A stretch of 64,000 nt of DNA from Gordionus sp. m RMFG-2023 (lineage: Eukaryota > Nematomorpha > Gordioida > Chordodea > Parachordodidae): NCBI RefSeq assembly GCF_954871325.1, contig NC_088778.1, positions 20,569,120 to 20,633,119 on the forward strand, read 5' to 3'. Positions 32,224 to 44,459 of the stretch are shown in pieces. The stretch's first letter is position 1, and each line of letters starts with the position of its first letter. The notes below the pieces were generated by a model. That model worked only from the letters and a program-made list of their open reading frames with translations, was not told the origin of the DNA and did no database searches. The position numbers and the translations under genes are program-made.

Positions 32224-34895
32224 TGGATATAAAATTACCTGATTACATCTTATAAGTTTCCGAAGCTTATTGGACCACTGAGGTTTACATTGATAGGGTG
32301 TTAAATTACTTTTCGACCAGCCCATCATCGGACTCCGTTAAAATAAATACTTTACTTGCTATTTATCTAATGATGTGTTTGACAACATTAAATCTATTTG
32401 TTCAAATATTGAGATTTTAGATTTTAATACAGTGATTAAGAAATTAGGATACCTTTTACCAATACAGGATAAAAATATTTTAATCAACAAATTTAACTTA
32501 TGCCAAAATTCTAATGAAAATTTTTTAGAATGGTACGTTAGAGTATCTAAATTAAATAAAAAATGTGATTTTTCAGATGATAGTAGGATAAAAAAGAAAT
32601 TAAGAACGTCTACCTTAAACGATAAAATATAAATTAAGAAAAAATACTGATTTAACGTTAAACGAAATGGTGGAGATAGTAAGTGATTAGATAGCATTAA
32701 TAATAAACCAGATATTGATAATATAAGTTATGTAAATTACGATAAAAAGTCCGATAAAGATAAAAATTATAACATTAAAAATAATGAGCACAAAGATTTA
32801 GAGAGATAATAATTATAATAGGAATAGAAATAGGAATTATGATAATAATAATTTTAGATACTATGATAGGAATTACGGTAATAATAATTCTAGATATCAC
32901 GATAATTATAATAACTATAACTACAACAACTATCGCTACAACAATAATAATCAATCTAATTATGGTAGAAATGATACATGGCATGATAATAATCAAAGAA
33001 AACAGATCTAATATGGTGGCCGAAATTGTAATAATTACCAATCCTATAGTAACGATTCAAATAATTATAGAGGTAGCGACAACAAAAGCAAATACAATAT
33101 AACAACAATGACCATAATATGAATATTGAAGAAATTGTTGAAGAGAAAGTCAACTCTATAAAAAACAAAAATGATAACAATTTTAACATTAGCAACATAT
33201 CTGGGGACATGCTTAATGATAAAGATAAGGCATTTATGACTACCTGAAAAGTGAATGATATTATAAAAACTATGCAAGTCGACACGGGATCCAAACACAC
33301 CATTATACCTCATTGTGTAGCTAAAAAACTTGGTATTAGAGATGTTAAAAGATCCGAGTCTTACTGCTTATGACGGAAATTTAATTAAGATCATTGGCAT
33401 TACACAAGTTAAAGTGACTTATGAAGGTATCTCAAAATATTTACAAGCGATAGTCGTTGAGTCAAGGAAAAATGCCTTGTTGGGACGTACATGGATCAAC
33501 GCTTTCAAAAATATTATAAATTTAAAGCAAATTTTGACAAAAATTACGAAGATGAAATAAAAAAATTGATTAAAGAGTGCGAATCCAAATTGAATAATGG
33601 ACCAATTAACAAAGCAAGTGACAAGTTACATTTAAGAAGAGATGCCCAACCTAAAATTATACCACCTAGACGTATTCCTTATTCAAAAATTGATCTTGTG
33701 AGCAATGAACTAAAAAAAATGGATACATAATAATATTATTGAGCCGGTGAATGATGTTCGATGGGCAAGTCCTATTACCGCCGTCTACAAAAATGATGGG
33801 AGCATTAGGCTTTGCGCTGATTTTAAGGACACCGTAAACCCAGCTCTAGAAGATTTCAGATACCCACTCCTACGAATTAATGATCTAATAGCTAAACTTT
33901 CAGACGGAAAGAAATTTACGAAGATTGACTTTAAAAATACTTTCTTACAGGTCCCGATTGATAAAAGTTGCAGAAATATTTTAACTATATCTACGCACAA
34001 GCGATATTACCGATTTACTAAACTTCGTTTTGGGCTAAAAACCTCATCTGCAATCTTCCAACAGATCATGGATCAAATCTTCGGTGACATGAAAGACGTC
34101 ATATTTTATATTGATGATTTACTTATAACTAGGAAAAAAAGATGAAGCCCACCTAAATAACATAAAAAAGGTGTTTGATAGAATATCATCGTTTGGGCTA
34201 GTACCTAACTTCAACGTTCTTTAAAAATAAAGTGAGGTTCCTGGGTCATGATATTGACGCCAAAGGGATCCATGCTAATAACGACAAAATTGAAGCAATA
34301 ATTAAGATGCCAGAACCAAAATCAATTGCTGAATTATCAACATTTCTGGGAATGGCTGGTTACTATAGAAAATTTTTGAACAATTTTGCAGAAATAGCCG
34401 ATCCTCTATATAAAATCATCAACAAAGAAAAATGGGCTTGGAACTTAGAACACTCTAGAAGTTTTAATGTTCTTAAGAAGTTGATTAGTCTTCCTCCTGC
34501 CTTGACATATTTTAACCCTGAATTACCTATAGGAATTACCACTGACGCATCTAAATGTGGTTTAGGAGCTGTATTATTTCATACTGAAAAAGACGGCAAA
34601 GAAAAACCAATAGCTTTTGCGTCGAGAACATTATTAAAATCCGAAATGAACTATATCAATATTGAGCGTGAGGCTCTCGCTATTATATTCGCTATAAAGA
34701 GGTTCCAGGAATACTTAATAGGCACAAAATTTACAATTATTTCTGACCATAAACTTCTTGTTCACATCTTTGCCAAGGGCCTTAAGGATAATAGTACTAT
34801 GTCCTTAAGACTCCAAGTGGAATATAACATTAGGAGGATATGATTTAAATATAAAGTATAAAGCCGGTAAATATAATATTGTTTCTGTGTTGCCC
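32223..34895 (+). mobile_element. Gypsy-1 LTR retrotransposon fossil, gag-pol part
   Basis: In order on the plus strand: gag capsid-like region (about 32223-32640), an Asn/Tyr-rich nucleocapsid-like stretch (32780-33110), aspartic protease with VDTGSKHTIIPH (about 33275), reverse transcriptase (about 33560-34145, with LRFGLKTSSAIFQQ and YIDDLL), and RNase H (34232-34880, with TTDASKCGLGAVLF and the 'IKYKAGKYN' end). Integrase and both LTRs are missing. It is broken at several points and stops abruptly at a Gypsy-2 piece. The order protease-RT-RNase H fits Ty3/Gypsy. Confidence 0.8.
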
Positions 34896-35337
34896 ATACA
34901 CTATGAACTATTGGCCTTATTATACCTTCTTTTAGCCATTTGTCTTCTATTTCCTTTATCCAAGAAAAAGGTAATCTTCTCATGCCACACAATTTAAGCA
35001 GGTAATTTTCCTCAATCTTATATCTACCTCAAAATCCTTTAAAGTACCTAATTCCTCGCTATAAACATCCTTGTATTGATTTAAAATATGATTTATTTCA
35101 TGGCAGAAATTACTTTCAACATTCTCCTCCATTTTTTATTTTTTATTATTTATTTGTTGATTTCGACTTGTGTTACCTCTTTTAAGTTTATACTCTTGAT
35201 AAATTATTCTCTTCTATCTTGCTTCTATATCTAAGCAAAAATTCTGGTGTTGGATATCTCAGTTTATCTAGAACTAAATCTTATTTAACTTATATTAGGT
35301 AACTTAATATTATCAGTATCACTCTTTATTATTGTTG
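34896..35337 (-). mobile_element. Gypsy-2 fragment, minus strand
   Basis: The minus strand matches the segment leading into the Gypsy-2 reverse transcriptase at 60720-61145 (for example RRLPFSWIKEIEDKWLKEGI and IRPIVHSVW). It abuts Gypsy-1 directly at about 34896, with no LTR between. It is a short, broken fragment. Confidence 0.7.
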
Positions 35338-35345
35338 AAAGTAGT

Positions 35346-35594
35346 GGCGAAAGAAAATTTTGGAATTTTTGGGTTTTAAATTGGAAAAAAACGATTAGTT
35401 TAATATTCAATTGATTATTATAAAAAAAAGAAATTGTTATTTTGATATTCAAATATTAAATGATATAAAAGGAATGTAAATTGTAATAAAAATATTTTTT
35501 TAATTTTGTAAAAAATTGTGATTTGATTAATTTAATAAATACCTTTACTGGTTTATAGTTTGGATTAATTGGGTACTTAATTACATCTATAACA
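35346..35594 (+). repeat. Candidate 5' LTR of Gypsy-2
   Basis: A 249-base block begins tggcg and ends aca. It contains tataaaag at 35464-35471 and aataaa at 35534-35539 in the order expected of U3 and R. It is followed after two bases by tggtgcctgattaac (from 35597), a plausible primer-binding site because it starts TGG. Gag-type sequence of the same family follows further on. No second LTR is seen in the window, so identity and age cannot be measured. Confidence 0.5.
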
Positions 35595-35939
35595 TTGGTG
35601 CCTGATTAACTGAACCATACCTAAAAAATATCTAGTCTAATAAAAACTTCAAATTATAGGATCTAAAAGTAAGGTAAAACGGCATTTATATTGATATATA
35701 TATTTTATATAATAATGTTAAGTTTATTTATTTGGTTTTTATATTCAGTTAATGTGGTGAGGGTATTTAAAATATTTATAATTAAATTTTTATTACGCAC
35801 ATTATAATGTATATCACGCAGATAAATATATGAAGTTTGTTACTTGATAACTTAGGGACATTTTTACTTTTGTTGATAATGGTAAGTTTTGTATTAGGAT
35901 TAACAATAGGATGAAATACAGTATATATAAGGATTGAAG

Positions 35940-37142
35940 AATAGGCGCACCGTAGGGGGGGGGGAGCAAGGGGAAATACCCCCGCCCCCTTCAGAAATTT
36001 ATCACTTTTTGCGATTATCATTTAGCTAATAAAAAAATATCCCCCTTAATCCTCCCCCCACTCCCTGACCCTTAAAGATGTATGCATAAATCTATAACAA
36101 TAATTTGAAAGAAAGAATATAAAAGTTGATATTTTTATATAAAACTATTCATCATAATTTATACATTTTTGGAAAAAAGCATTTGTATATAAAAACAGTG
36201 AACCAAAAATGTTTTTTAAGAAATGGAATATAAGCCAAAGATAAGTCTTAAGACAAAAGTGAAATGTATATAATTATAAAATTACTAAATAATATATATC
36301 AATATAATTTTTTATAAAATGAGTAATATTAATTTATTTACCTTAATAAAAAGTAAAATATTTATAAAACTATTGATAAAATTAAATCATAAATTAAATC
36401 AAAAAATTAAAGCACAATACAAACAGTGGAATATTATATGTCGTAGAATTACAGTATATCTAATTTTATCAATTATCATATGACAATCAAGTAATTTTTA
36501 CCAATATAGGGAATTATATATTTTACAGAAAACTATTAAATATTGATAAGGACATCAGATAAGATCTTTTAAAGTTATTGTGAGATGAATAATATGAAGA
36601 TTAATTTTTAATATCATTTTTATTTATAATAAATAGATGGCGTTAAATAATTGAATGCAAATTGTTGCTATATTTATTATCAAGAGCATTGATAAGTAAA
36701 ATTTGTTAAAATATTAACTGTAATATATTCCCTAACTGTCAAATGTCTGTAAAAGTGGAATTTTACCTAGTATTTTGTAACCAATTCTATATAATAGAGG
36801 AATATCAACTATATGTCTGCTTACTTATTATAAATAAATTCCTTATACTTGTTTGGAATAAATGATTACCATGCTTTTATATTAATTTATATACAAGTAA
36901 TTTATTATATTTTATATAAACTAATAAAAATATATTTTATATAAACTTATAAAAATAAATTTTATATAAACTAATAAAAATAGATTTCATATTTGTTCCA
37001 TACTTATTTTTTTTATTAAAATTAACCTTCTATCTTATAAAAATATTTTCTGACTATATATAGACTATGGAGTCTGGGGGCGAAGCCCCCAATAATTTTT
37101 TAATTCCCCCTTCCCTTTAGGAAAATCCTGGCTACGCCTATG
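35940..37142 (+). mobile_element. Element A, hAT-like non-autonomous transposon, complete copy
   Basis: The left end aataggcgcaccgtagg and right end cctggctacgcctatg are inverted. The target duplication gattgaag stands at 35932-35939 and, beyond the nested element B, at 41665-41672. The inner flanks have a run of ten G (35955-35964) on one side and a 'gggggcgaagccccc' hairpin (37076-37090) on the other. There is no transposase; the 1.2 kb interior is AT-rich. Other copies lie at 11911-12102 and 51500-56469. Confidence 0.85.
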
Positions 37143-37417
37143 TAGGGGCGGACTGGCAACGTTACGGCCTCGTGGGCATTTTTTTATAGCGGCCTCATTT
37201 TTATGGGGCCTTCGCCCCCATACCCCCTATTTTGCAGGTCTTCGACCCGCTTTTGCCCGCCCTTCTGCCGGGTTCCCTTAAATGGCTTCTTTAAATTATA
37301 TATTTTTATTACTTGTTATTTTTTATAGGTTCAAACAATTTACATTTTAAAAAAAGAAAAGAATAATGACACGATAATCATATATTTTATTTTAAAAAAT
37401 TGCACATCCAAAATCAT

Positions 37418-37556
37418 ATTCATTGAACATGTAAAAAAATATTCATTGCACATATAAAAAAATATTCATTGCACATATTAAAAAATATTCATTGCACATA
37501 TTAAAAAATATTCATTGCATAAAAAAATATTCATTGCACATATATATTTTATATTA
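37418..37556. repeat. Minisatellite in element B
   Basis: A unit of about 22-25 bases, 'aaaaatattcattgcacatatt', occurs about six times with small changes, close to the left end of element B. Hairpin or binding-site arrays at this position are common in hAT elements. It is not CRISPR-like: there are no unique spacers. Confidence 0.75.
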
Positions 37557-37776
37557 GATTTACAAGGATATTGCACTATAAAATCAAATCATACATCACA
37601 TGTTAAATATAATATAATACATACTCAATATATAAAATCAATTAATTACACATATAAAATTATAACAATTATACAATATTGCACAGAGAATAAAATTGTT
37701 GCACTTATAAAATTAGAGATCATATTGTAATAGATATAAATAAGATTTAAATAAATAAATTAATAATATAAAATTT

Positions 37777-40480
37777 TTATGTTAATAAATCTCTCATTAA
37801 CTTTGAACCTTTGCGTAAATAAACAAGAATATCTTCTATTTCAATTTGCGATAATAGTTCTCGTTCAACTGACATCATTAAAAACGCTTCTAATTTTTCT
37901 TGGCCTATATTAGCTCTCAGCCTATTTTTTATAATTTTCAATTTGCTAAATGTTCTCTCGCAATTAACCTGCGTAAATGATAAAGTTAAAATGTATTCAT
38001 ACGCCAAAAATAAATTAGTGTATGCACTTGTATGCATATTCTACCTCTTAAGAATTTCATACACGCATATTAAACAATTGTTACATTTATCACACTTCGA
38101 GTTATTATCATATTGTAGTATTCCATCTTCTTCATTCGACTCCTCACTTGTACATAAGATACCATCGTCCGTTTCATTTAATTCTGCTATTAAATCTTTG
38201 AATACACTAGAAAATGAACACAATTCGTTATGTAATTTATCACTCGATATATTTGCCAATTGCGCCAGTTTTTCCAAGGCCATTTCAAAAATACCTTTAC
38301 TATTTATGTCATCAAAATGCCTTGGATGCAAATATCGCACATTCAAAATAAGCTCTCTATTCGCAGAAAAGCGTTCCGACAAACTTTAATAATTTGATCA
38401 ATTATAGGACGAAATATTTCAACCCTATAAAGGTCAATCGATTCTTGAGGATGTTCATCCTGGCCTTCATCACTATATATTCTCTTTGCTCGTCCTATTC
38501 GAATTTTTGTAAGAGCAGTCTGTACAAAGATACTCTCCGGAAGCTTTAAATATGAAAGTGTTTCATTTAAATCAGAAGCCATTTTTATTGCTTTATTTTG
38601 AATTGATGTAATAGTTATCGATGACACAGAAGACTTAGCATCTTCCATCATCTTCCATGCCGATAAAATATCTAAATTTTTGGTTTGAAGATACAATGAC
38701 AATGGCCCCATTTTTTCAAAAATTTCTAAATATATTACAGCTGTACTAAGAGTCTTAAATTTACATAAATTATCTATCAACGTATTATAAATCGAAGTGC
38801 ACTTATCGTTATTGAAAGTAAGCTCTATTTGCCATATATCCATTTAAGGGCTTTTTCACGTGCCCACCACCTTGTCTCACCTATTTTTTTCAGCCTTCTC
38901 AGTTTATTTTGGCTAGTTGAGTTATTCTGTTTCACCCAAGCGTCCATCCTTTTATATGATTTACCAAAGAAAGTTGCTAGTCTGTTCAATAATCCAAATA
39001 AAATTTTGCCTTCAATATTATCGCATGAATCACATATACAGAGATTTAATATGTGACTATAACACCAAATATACAAGCTACCTGGAGCCTCTTGTCTAAT
39101 AAGAGCTTGCAACCCAACAAATTCCCCCCGCATATTAGCAGCACCATCAAATGATTCTCCAATTATATTTCTCATTTGAATTCCATGTTTTAAAAAGCAT
39201 TCACTCAAGATATCAAAAAATCCTTTTCCAGAATAGTTCGTAACTTTTGTAAGTGCAAAAAGCCTTTCTGTTATTTTACCATTATATATGTATCGTAGGC
39301 AAATGGTTGATTGATCATAAACGCAAATGTCTTGAGTACTATTCATTTGCAAACTAAACCGTTTGTTACCAATCTCCTTTTTTATTAAATTCCTGATTTG
39401 ATCAAGAACAGCATAAATAAATTTGTTGACAGTTGTTTTTGACAACAAGGTTATGAGAGAACATCTTCCCTTCGATTTTGATTTGTTAGACAGTTTAAGC
39501 GTATTTTTTCTACGTTTGCTTTTTAAAATAGCCTTCTCTAAATGATCTCTAAGTATTTGATCATTCTTTGATATAATATGGACCATTTCCAGGAAATTGC
39601 CATGATTTAAATTTTCATTATCAAAGAGGCTAAGTGTTTCGGTAGCATTTGATCCTCTGTATGGTAAGTTTTGTTTACCTAAAAACTTTATTATCTCAAA
39701 TATTTGTTTTATTATGTGGATATTGTTATGAATTTGTCGATTTTTTTCATTTAATATTTTAACGCTAATTTATTATTAAATGACTGGTTTTTTGAAGCTC
39801 TGAGGTAGGCCTCGATAGCACTAATATGCACTTTTAAATTTTCATGTATTTTAATAACTGAGTGCATGTGACTAAAATTTGTAGAGCCTGTTGTGAAAGT
39901 GTTTTCTCACATACTGCAAATGCCAGGCAGATTGAGCAGTACACAGCTTGGGCTTTACTGCATATAATTTTTATGGTAATCCATTTTCTAGGTATTTTTT
40001 CACTCATTACCATTCGATAATATAATTTATCATATTTGATGTTTATTGGTTGTATAGGATGTTGCATTAAAAATCTAAGTTTTTGAGGTATAGTGGCTGT
40101 TAATTGCAACTTAAAATTTTCATGTGTATGCATATCCAATTCTGATAATCCACTTTGAGAAATATCTGAAGGCATTATTAATGTAGTTGCTTCTGACAAG
40201 TGTGGATAGTGGCAATGATTGAACTGATGCCATAATACATGAAGATGTTGCAGATTAACTAGTTGTTTCAGGTAGTGGTAAATGGGAGGCAGTTGTTGAT
40301 ATCTCTAAAAAAATAGTTTATTTACATGAAGTAATAGTATTTGAAATACTTGGTATTGATTTATCAAAAAAAGATAATTTAAGTTGTTTTGGATCAGCAC
40401 CAGCTGCTTTGAGACCAGCAGAATTTTTTTTCTTAATTTTTCAACTCCACCTTTAAATTTCCTTTTGGCATTTCTATGCA
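37777..40480 (-). pseudogene. Element B transposase (hAT, TTF-zinc-finger/DUF4371 type)
   Basis: Read from the right: a basic N-terminus (KRKFKGG..KLRKK, about 40460); a TTF-type zinc-finger region (ORF 39834-40199: HPIQPINIKYDKLY, then AVYCSICLAFAVCE); the LPYRGS and HGNFLEMV boxes near 39600-39680; and ORF 38825-39586 with MNSTQDICVYDQ, IGESFDGAANMRGE, LYIWCYSHILNLCICD and ETRWWAREKAL, which is the RNase H-like core. Then ORFs 38343-38843 and 38041-38382 (RYLHPRHFDDI) cover the helical insert, and 37777-38037 the dimerisation domain (VNCERTFSKLKIIKNRLR). The order is complete for a ZMYM1-like hAT transposase of about 800 residues. Several frame changes split it into five ORFs, so this copy is probably inactive; most of the expected motifs survive, suggesting recent decay. 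Confidence 0.85.
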
Positions 40481-40805
40481 TATATGAAAATATATCAATT
40501 TAACTAAAATAAAATTTATTATAATTTTTTTTAAAGAATTGTATTATAATATAAAGCATAAAGTAATCTGTTATGTTACCGGCCAGTAATCATAAAAAAA
40601 ACATTACTATCTTAGGGTTATGAAATATAAATAAGTTTTTTTAAAATATATCAATTCAACTAAAATAAAATTTATTATAATTTTTTTTAAAGATTGTATT
40701 TTAATATGCATAAAGTAATCTGTTATGTTACCAGCCAGTAATAATAATAAAAAAACATTACTATCTTTGGGTTATGAAATATAAAGAAGTTTTTTACTTT
40801 TGACT
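40480..40805. repeat. Tandem duplication of about 160 bases in element B
   Basis: 'atatatcaattyaactaaaataaaatttattataa' through 'gggttatgaaatataaa' appears twice (from about 40490 and about 40648) with only a few differences. It lies upstream of the transposase start and may carry promoter sequence. The same words appear in reverse in the older copy near 46620-46720. Confidence 0.7.
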
Positions 40806-40929
40806 TTTTATATACATCTCAATTTACGTGTAAAAATAGTATATAAAGTTGATTCTTTTCTTATATTATGTTTGTTTGCTAATGATCAGTAAATTGTTGT
40901 AATACAAATATTAGGTGCACAAAAGTTTC

Positions 40930-41395
40930 CTCTACAATAAATTAATGTATAAAAATATAATATAATATAATAAATTAATGAAAACGTAGCTTTCACTCTA
41001 CTCAAGCCCAAGCTCAAAAGGATCAATGAATTAAGAACAAGATAGTTTCCTATATTACAATAAATTAATGTATAAAAATATAATATAAATTAATGAAAAC
41101 TTAGCTTTAACTCTACTTAAACCCAAGCTCAAAAGGATCAATGAAATACAATCAATCACAATAGTTTCCTATATACAATAAATTAATGTATAAAAATTAA
41201 ATAAATAAATGAAAACTTAGCTTTCACTCTACTCACCCAAGCTCAAAAGGATCAATGAATTAAGAAGAAGAAATACAATCAATCACTATAGTTTCCTACA
41301 TACAATAAATTAATGTATAAAAATTAATATAATAAATTAATCAAAACTTAGCTTTCACTCTACTCAAACTCAAACATAAGCGTTTTCACTTCCTT
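40930..41395. repeat. Tandem array of about 115-base units in element B
   Basis: Four units containing 'acaataaattaatgtataaaa' and 'cttagctttcactctactca' with 'caagctcaaaaggatcaatga' follow one another. They sit in the right subterminal region. The older copy of element B keeps one unit near 46280-46400, so the array probably expanded in this copy. Confidence 0.75.
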
Positions 41396-42302
41396 TGAAA
41401 AAAAAACGAAAAGCACGTGGTAAATGATATATAGCGTCAAGCGACGTAATTGATATTTTATGCATTCAAATATAGTAAACAACATGATAATCAGGGAATG
41501 TTATATTCAAATAATAGATATCATTAAAAATAAATAAATGATATGAGAAAATAAGCCTCTTTTTTGATATTTTTCTCTCATCGGCCTCAAAATCGACATT
41601 TTCTCGCGGCCTAGTGGGCAAAATGCCCACTGGGTCTTATGGCCAGTCCGCCCCTGCGCCTATGGATTGAAGATAGAGTATTAGAAAAGATTAAGAGTAT
41701 AAGAAACAAAGATAAGACAAGACAGCTAGACAATTACAGACTTGTTATTTGTTTTAGTTGTGGTCAGCAAGGACATATGTCGCGTCAATGTGAGTTAACA
41801 AAGCAGCTTAAGTGCGCAAAATGGAGACTTAATAAGTAGATTCGAATTGCAGAGGGTTTTTTGACATTAGTTACGGACAAGGAGGGCATTCACAAGAGAA
41901 ATGTAATAAATGACTAAATGAGATTAAGAATAATGTTAGATAATGTTAATTATGGAAAAAATAATGAAAGAGAAATTGAAACAGAAAATGTGTACAATTG
42001 AATTAGAAAAGATAATAGAGAGAAGTAAACCGAGGATCAAGATAAGAATAGGGAAAGGGAGAAATTCTTTTTATTAGATACAGGAGCTCAGATTAGTTTA
42101 ACTAGTAGAAAGCCCGTCAAAAATGACGGGGAATGAGATTTTTATTCATTATTTTACGATAGATGTCATGCCAGATCCAAGCTCACAAAATTAGGAAGCA
42201 TATAATTATTAAAAAGTTTATCCAGCCCAGCTCAACCCTTAATAATTTGTTAAAGATATTCCCATGTCAGGTACAAGCTAATATAAATTTTGAGGTTCCA
42301 AG

Positions 42303-42775
42303 CAGAGTTGTACAAAAGATCTTCTTTGATTATTTTTGAGCGAGATCTAGCTCAAAAATTTGAACAAGATCTTTGAAGTTAGTAAAATTTGAAGATCTTT
42401 TATTTATAAAAAAATTTGAGCAGTAAAATTTGAAGATCTTTTATTTTTTAAAAATTTTGTGTAACGATCTTCATGATATTTATTTTTTTACCCCTTTATT
42501 AAAAGCCCAGATGTTTTTCAATTTTCATCAAGGCAGGAGGAGAGGTATAAAACATAAAAGAAATATTATATTAATAAAATTGAAAAACATCTGGGATTTT
42601 AATAAAGGGGTAAAAAAATAAATATGAAGATCTTTGAAGATCGTTACACAAAATTTTTAAAAAATAAAAGATCTTTGCTCAAATTTTTTTATAAATAAAA
42701 GATCTTCAAATTTTACGAACTTCAAAGATCTAGATCTTTGAAGATCTTTTTATTTTGAGCAAATGTACAACTCTG
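42303..42775. mobile_element. Palindromic hAT MITE with exact target duplication
   Basis: The 473-base element starts cagagttgtacaaaagatct and ends ..gcaaatgtacaactctg, with gttccaag on both sides (42295-42302 and 42776-42783). The two halves are nearly perfect inverted repeats of about 200 bases, full of 'gaagatctt' words, and would fold into one long hairpin. It lies within the left arm of element E; the right arm has no such insertion, which dates it after element E. Confidence 0.92.
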
Positions 42776-44459
42776 GTTCCAAGCCCAGTCGTACCCAATT
42801 TTGAAAATTTTTTTCCACCTCGAAGATAGTTAAATTTTTAATTTATTTATCATTCATCACATGAAGGGGAATTATCTGATTTACCAATTAGTTTAAGATG
42901 TAAAAAAAAACATGTGAATTCCGTATTAAGGGAAACTGGGAAGGCCTGGGCAAACCACTTATTAGAGAATCATGACAAATAAAATAAAAATAACCGACTC
43001 TTATACTTTTTGGTAATATGATCAATTATAATTATATATAAAAAATAATGTTGTTTATTATATAGGGTTATTGTAGCTTTTCGGATAAATTTAATGTATG
43101 TCTTACATTTCCCAAATTATTTGTCTATATTTTATATTAAGTAAAAAAAAATGCTATCTATTTAAATAACAAAAATGACATTAAACACTAATGAAACTTA
43201 TATGCAAAGTATAAAATATTTTTTATTGACATATAAATTTAGGCTAATTTTTTTAAAAAATAATGAGGAATAATTATTATGTTGTGTATTTGATAAAATT
43301 AAGAGCAAATCCTTGTTGACATTTTTATTTTTGATGGAAAAGCGACAAAATAAATCTGGAAGGTTGTCTGGAAAGGAAATAATTAATGTACAATTTCATA
43401 TCATTTAGGGTCGTAGATGAAAGTAATGACGGATTACCAAACAGTGTACAAAACACAATACGTCCTGATAAAGATGAGTCATATGCCTATGCCTTGGGAT
43501 ACTGGTAAAAGAAAAACGCAAAATGATATTTCTGTCAATGTCAGCATTGGTAGCCCCCTCTAAAATAGAATCATGAACGACAATGTTAACTCAACCATAA
43601 AAAGGTAGTAAGAATTGTTATAAAGGCCATGACAGAACTACTACATATTTTTCCATTAATAAAGTTGATGAAAATGGCCGTACTGCAATTCAAGTTTGAA
43701 CATTCTTCTAAATAATCATGAAAGTTTCTCAGAGAATCAGATAAAATAATATTTATAATAACTCCTAGTGAAGTGAATGATAGTACGGAATTGAATGCTT
43801 ATATTTGTTAAAAAATAGGCAGAGGTGGCATAGGGATTGTGGTAGTGGTGATAGAAATATCATTTGGAGGCAATTGGGTAAAAATAAAATAAACATATAA
43901 ATATAAAACATAAGATAAAAAAAAAAATAAACCTCCAGAGGAGTTAATTTCAAGTGTAGTTTTTTATTATTTTGGCTACCAGTTACTCTAGAACGGGCAA
44001 GGTGTTTGTTTATTAGTCATTATTTTCTTTGCTTATCTTTAATAGATTCATATGTGAGGGATTAAGGTTGGGTTAGCCTAGACAAATAAAGAAATCAGGC
44101 AAAAATATAAATAAACATTATTATTGAAATAAAACGAACATTAAAATACTAAACCAGTAGATGGGTCAATACTAGATGCATATATCTAGTAGTTGTAGGG
44201 ATATCATCAAAAAAATTTGGGAAGGGGGGGGACTTATCAAGCCTATTATGATATTCTAAAGGTATTTTGCATTTGTTCATTATTAATGGCTGATATATCA
44301 ATATTTGAACAATTATAAAGAGGAAATAAGATGGGGATAGTTTTCTAAAATAAAAAAAAAATTCTCAAGTTAATTTTATAAGGTAGAAATAAATAAAATA
44401 CCATTCGGAGAGATCAATTGGCAAACTTAAAAAAAAATAGGATCCTTGTGAATGTATAG

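Larger units (their letters stand above)
37143..41656 (-). mobile_element. Element B, hAT transposon with near-complete transposase gene
   Basis: The 4.5 kb element has ends taggggcggactggc and ..ggccagtccgcccctg, inverted. It is flanked by cgcctatg (37135-37142 and 41657-41664), an exact 8-base duplication made from the last bases of element A. The transposase lies on the minus strand (37777-40480). Tandem repeats occupy both subterminal regions. It inserted into element A, so it is the younger of the two. A second, older copy lies at 46130-57097. Confidence 0.92.
35595..42107 (+). mobile_element. Gypsy-2 leader, gag and protease region, split by A and B
   Basis: Leader and gag sequence lies at 35595-35939 and resumes at 41673 after the nested elements A and B. 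The resumed part has a CCHC zinc knuckle (CFSCGQQGHMSRQC, about 41755-41796) and an aspartic protease start (LLDTGAQISL, about 42073-42102). Element E interrupts directly after the protease motif. The family's pol continues, on the same strand, only at 60.6 kb. Broken; the number of breaks besides the insertions is several. Confidence 0.6.

Noticed and set aside
32775-33313. Several Ile/Val-rich ORFs on the minus strand and in alternative plus frames
   Set aside because: They mirror the Asn/Tyr-rich nucleocapsid-like stretch of Gypsy-1 and are composition artefacts.
37418-37556. CRISPR-like array
   Set aside because: Repeats are contiguous with no unique spacers and lie in a eukaryotic hAT element; it is a minisatellite.
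40270-40325. A 21-base mini-intron (gtaaataaac..tttag in minus orientation) in the element B transposase leader
   Set aside because: Far shorter than the other introns here (76-314 bases), and the frame is still broken afterwards; a chance GT..AG is simpler.
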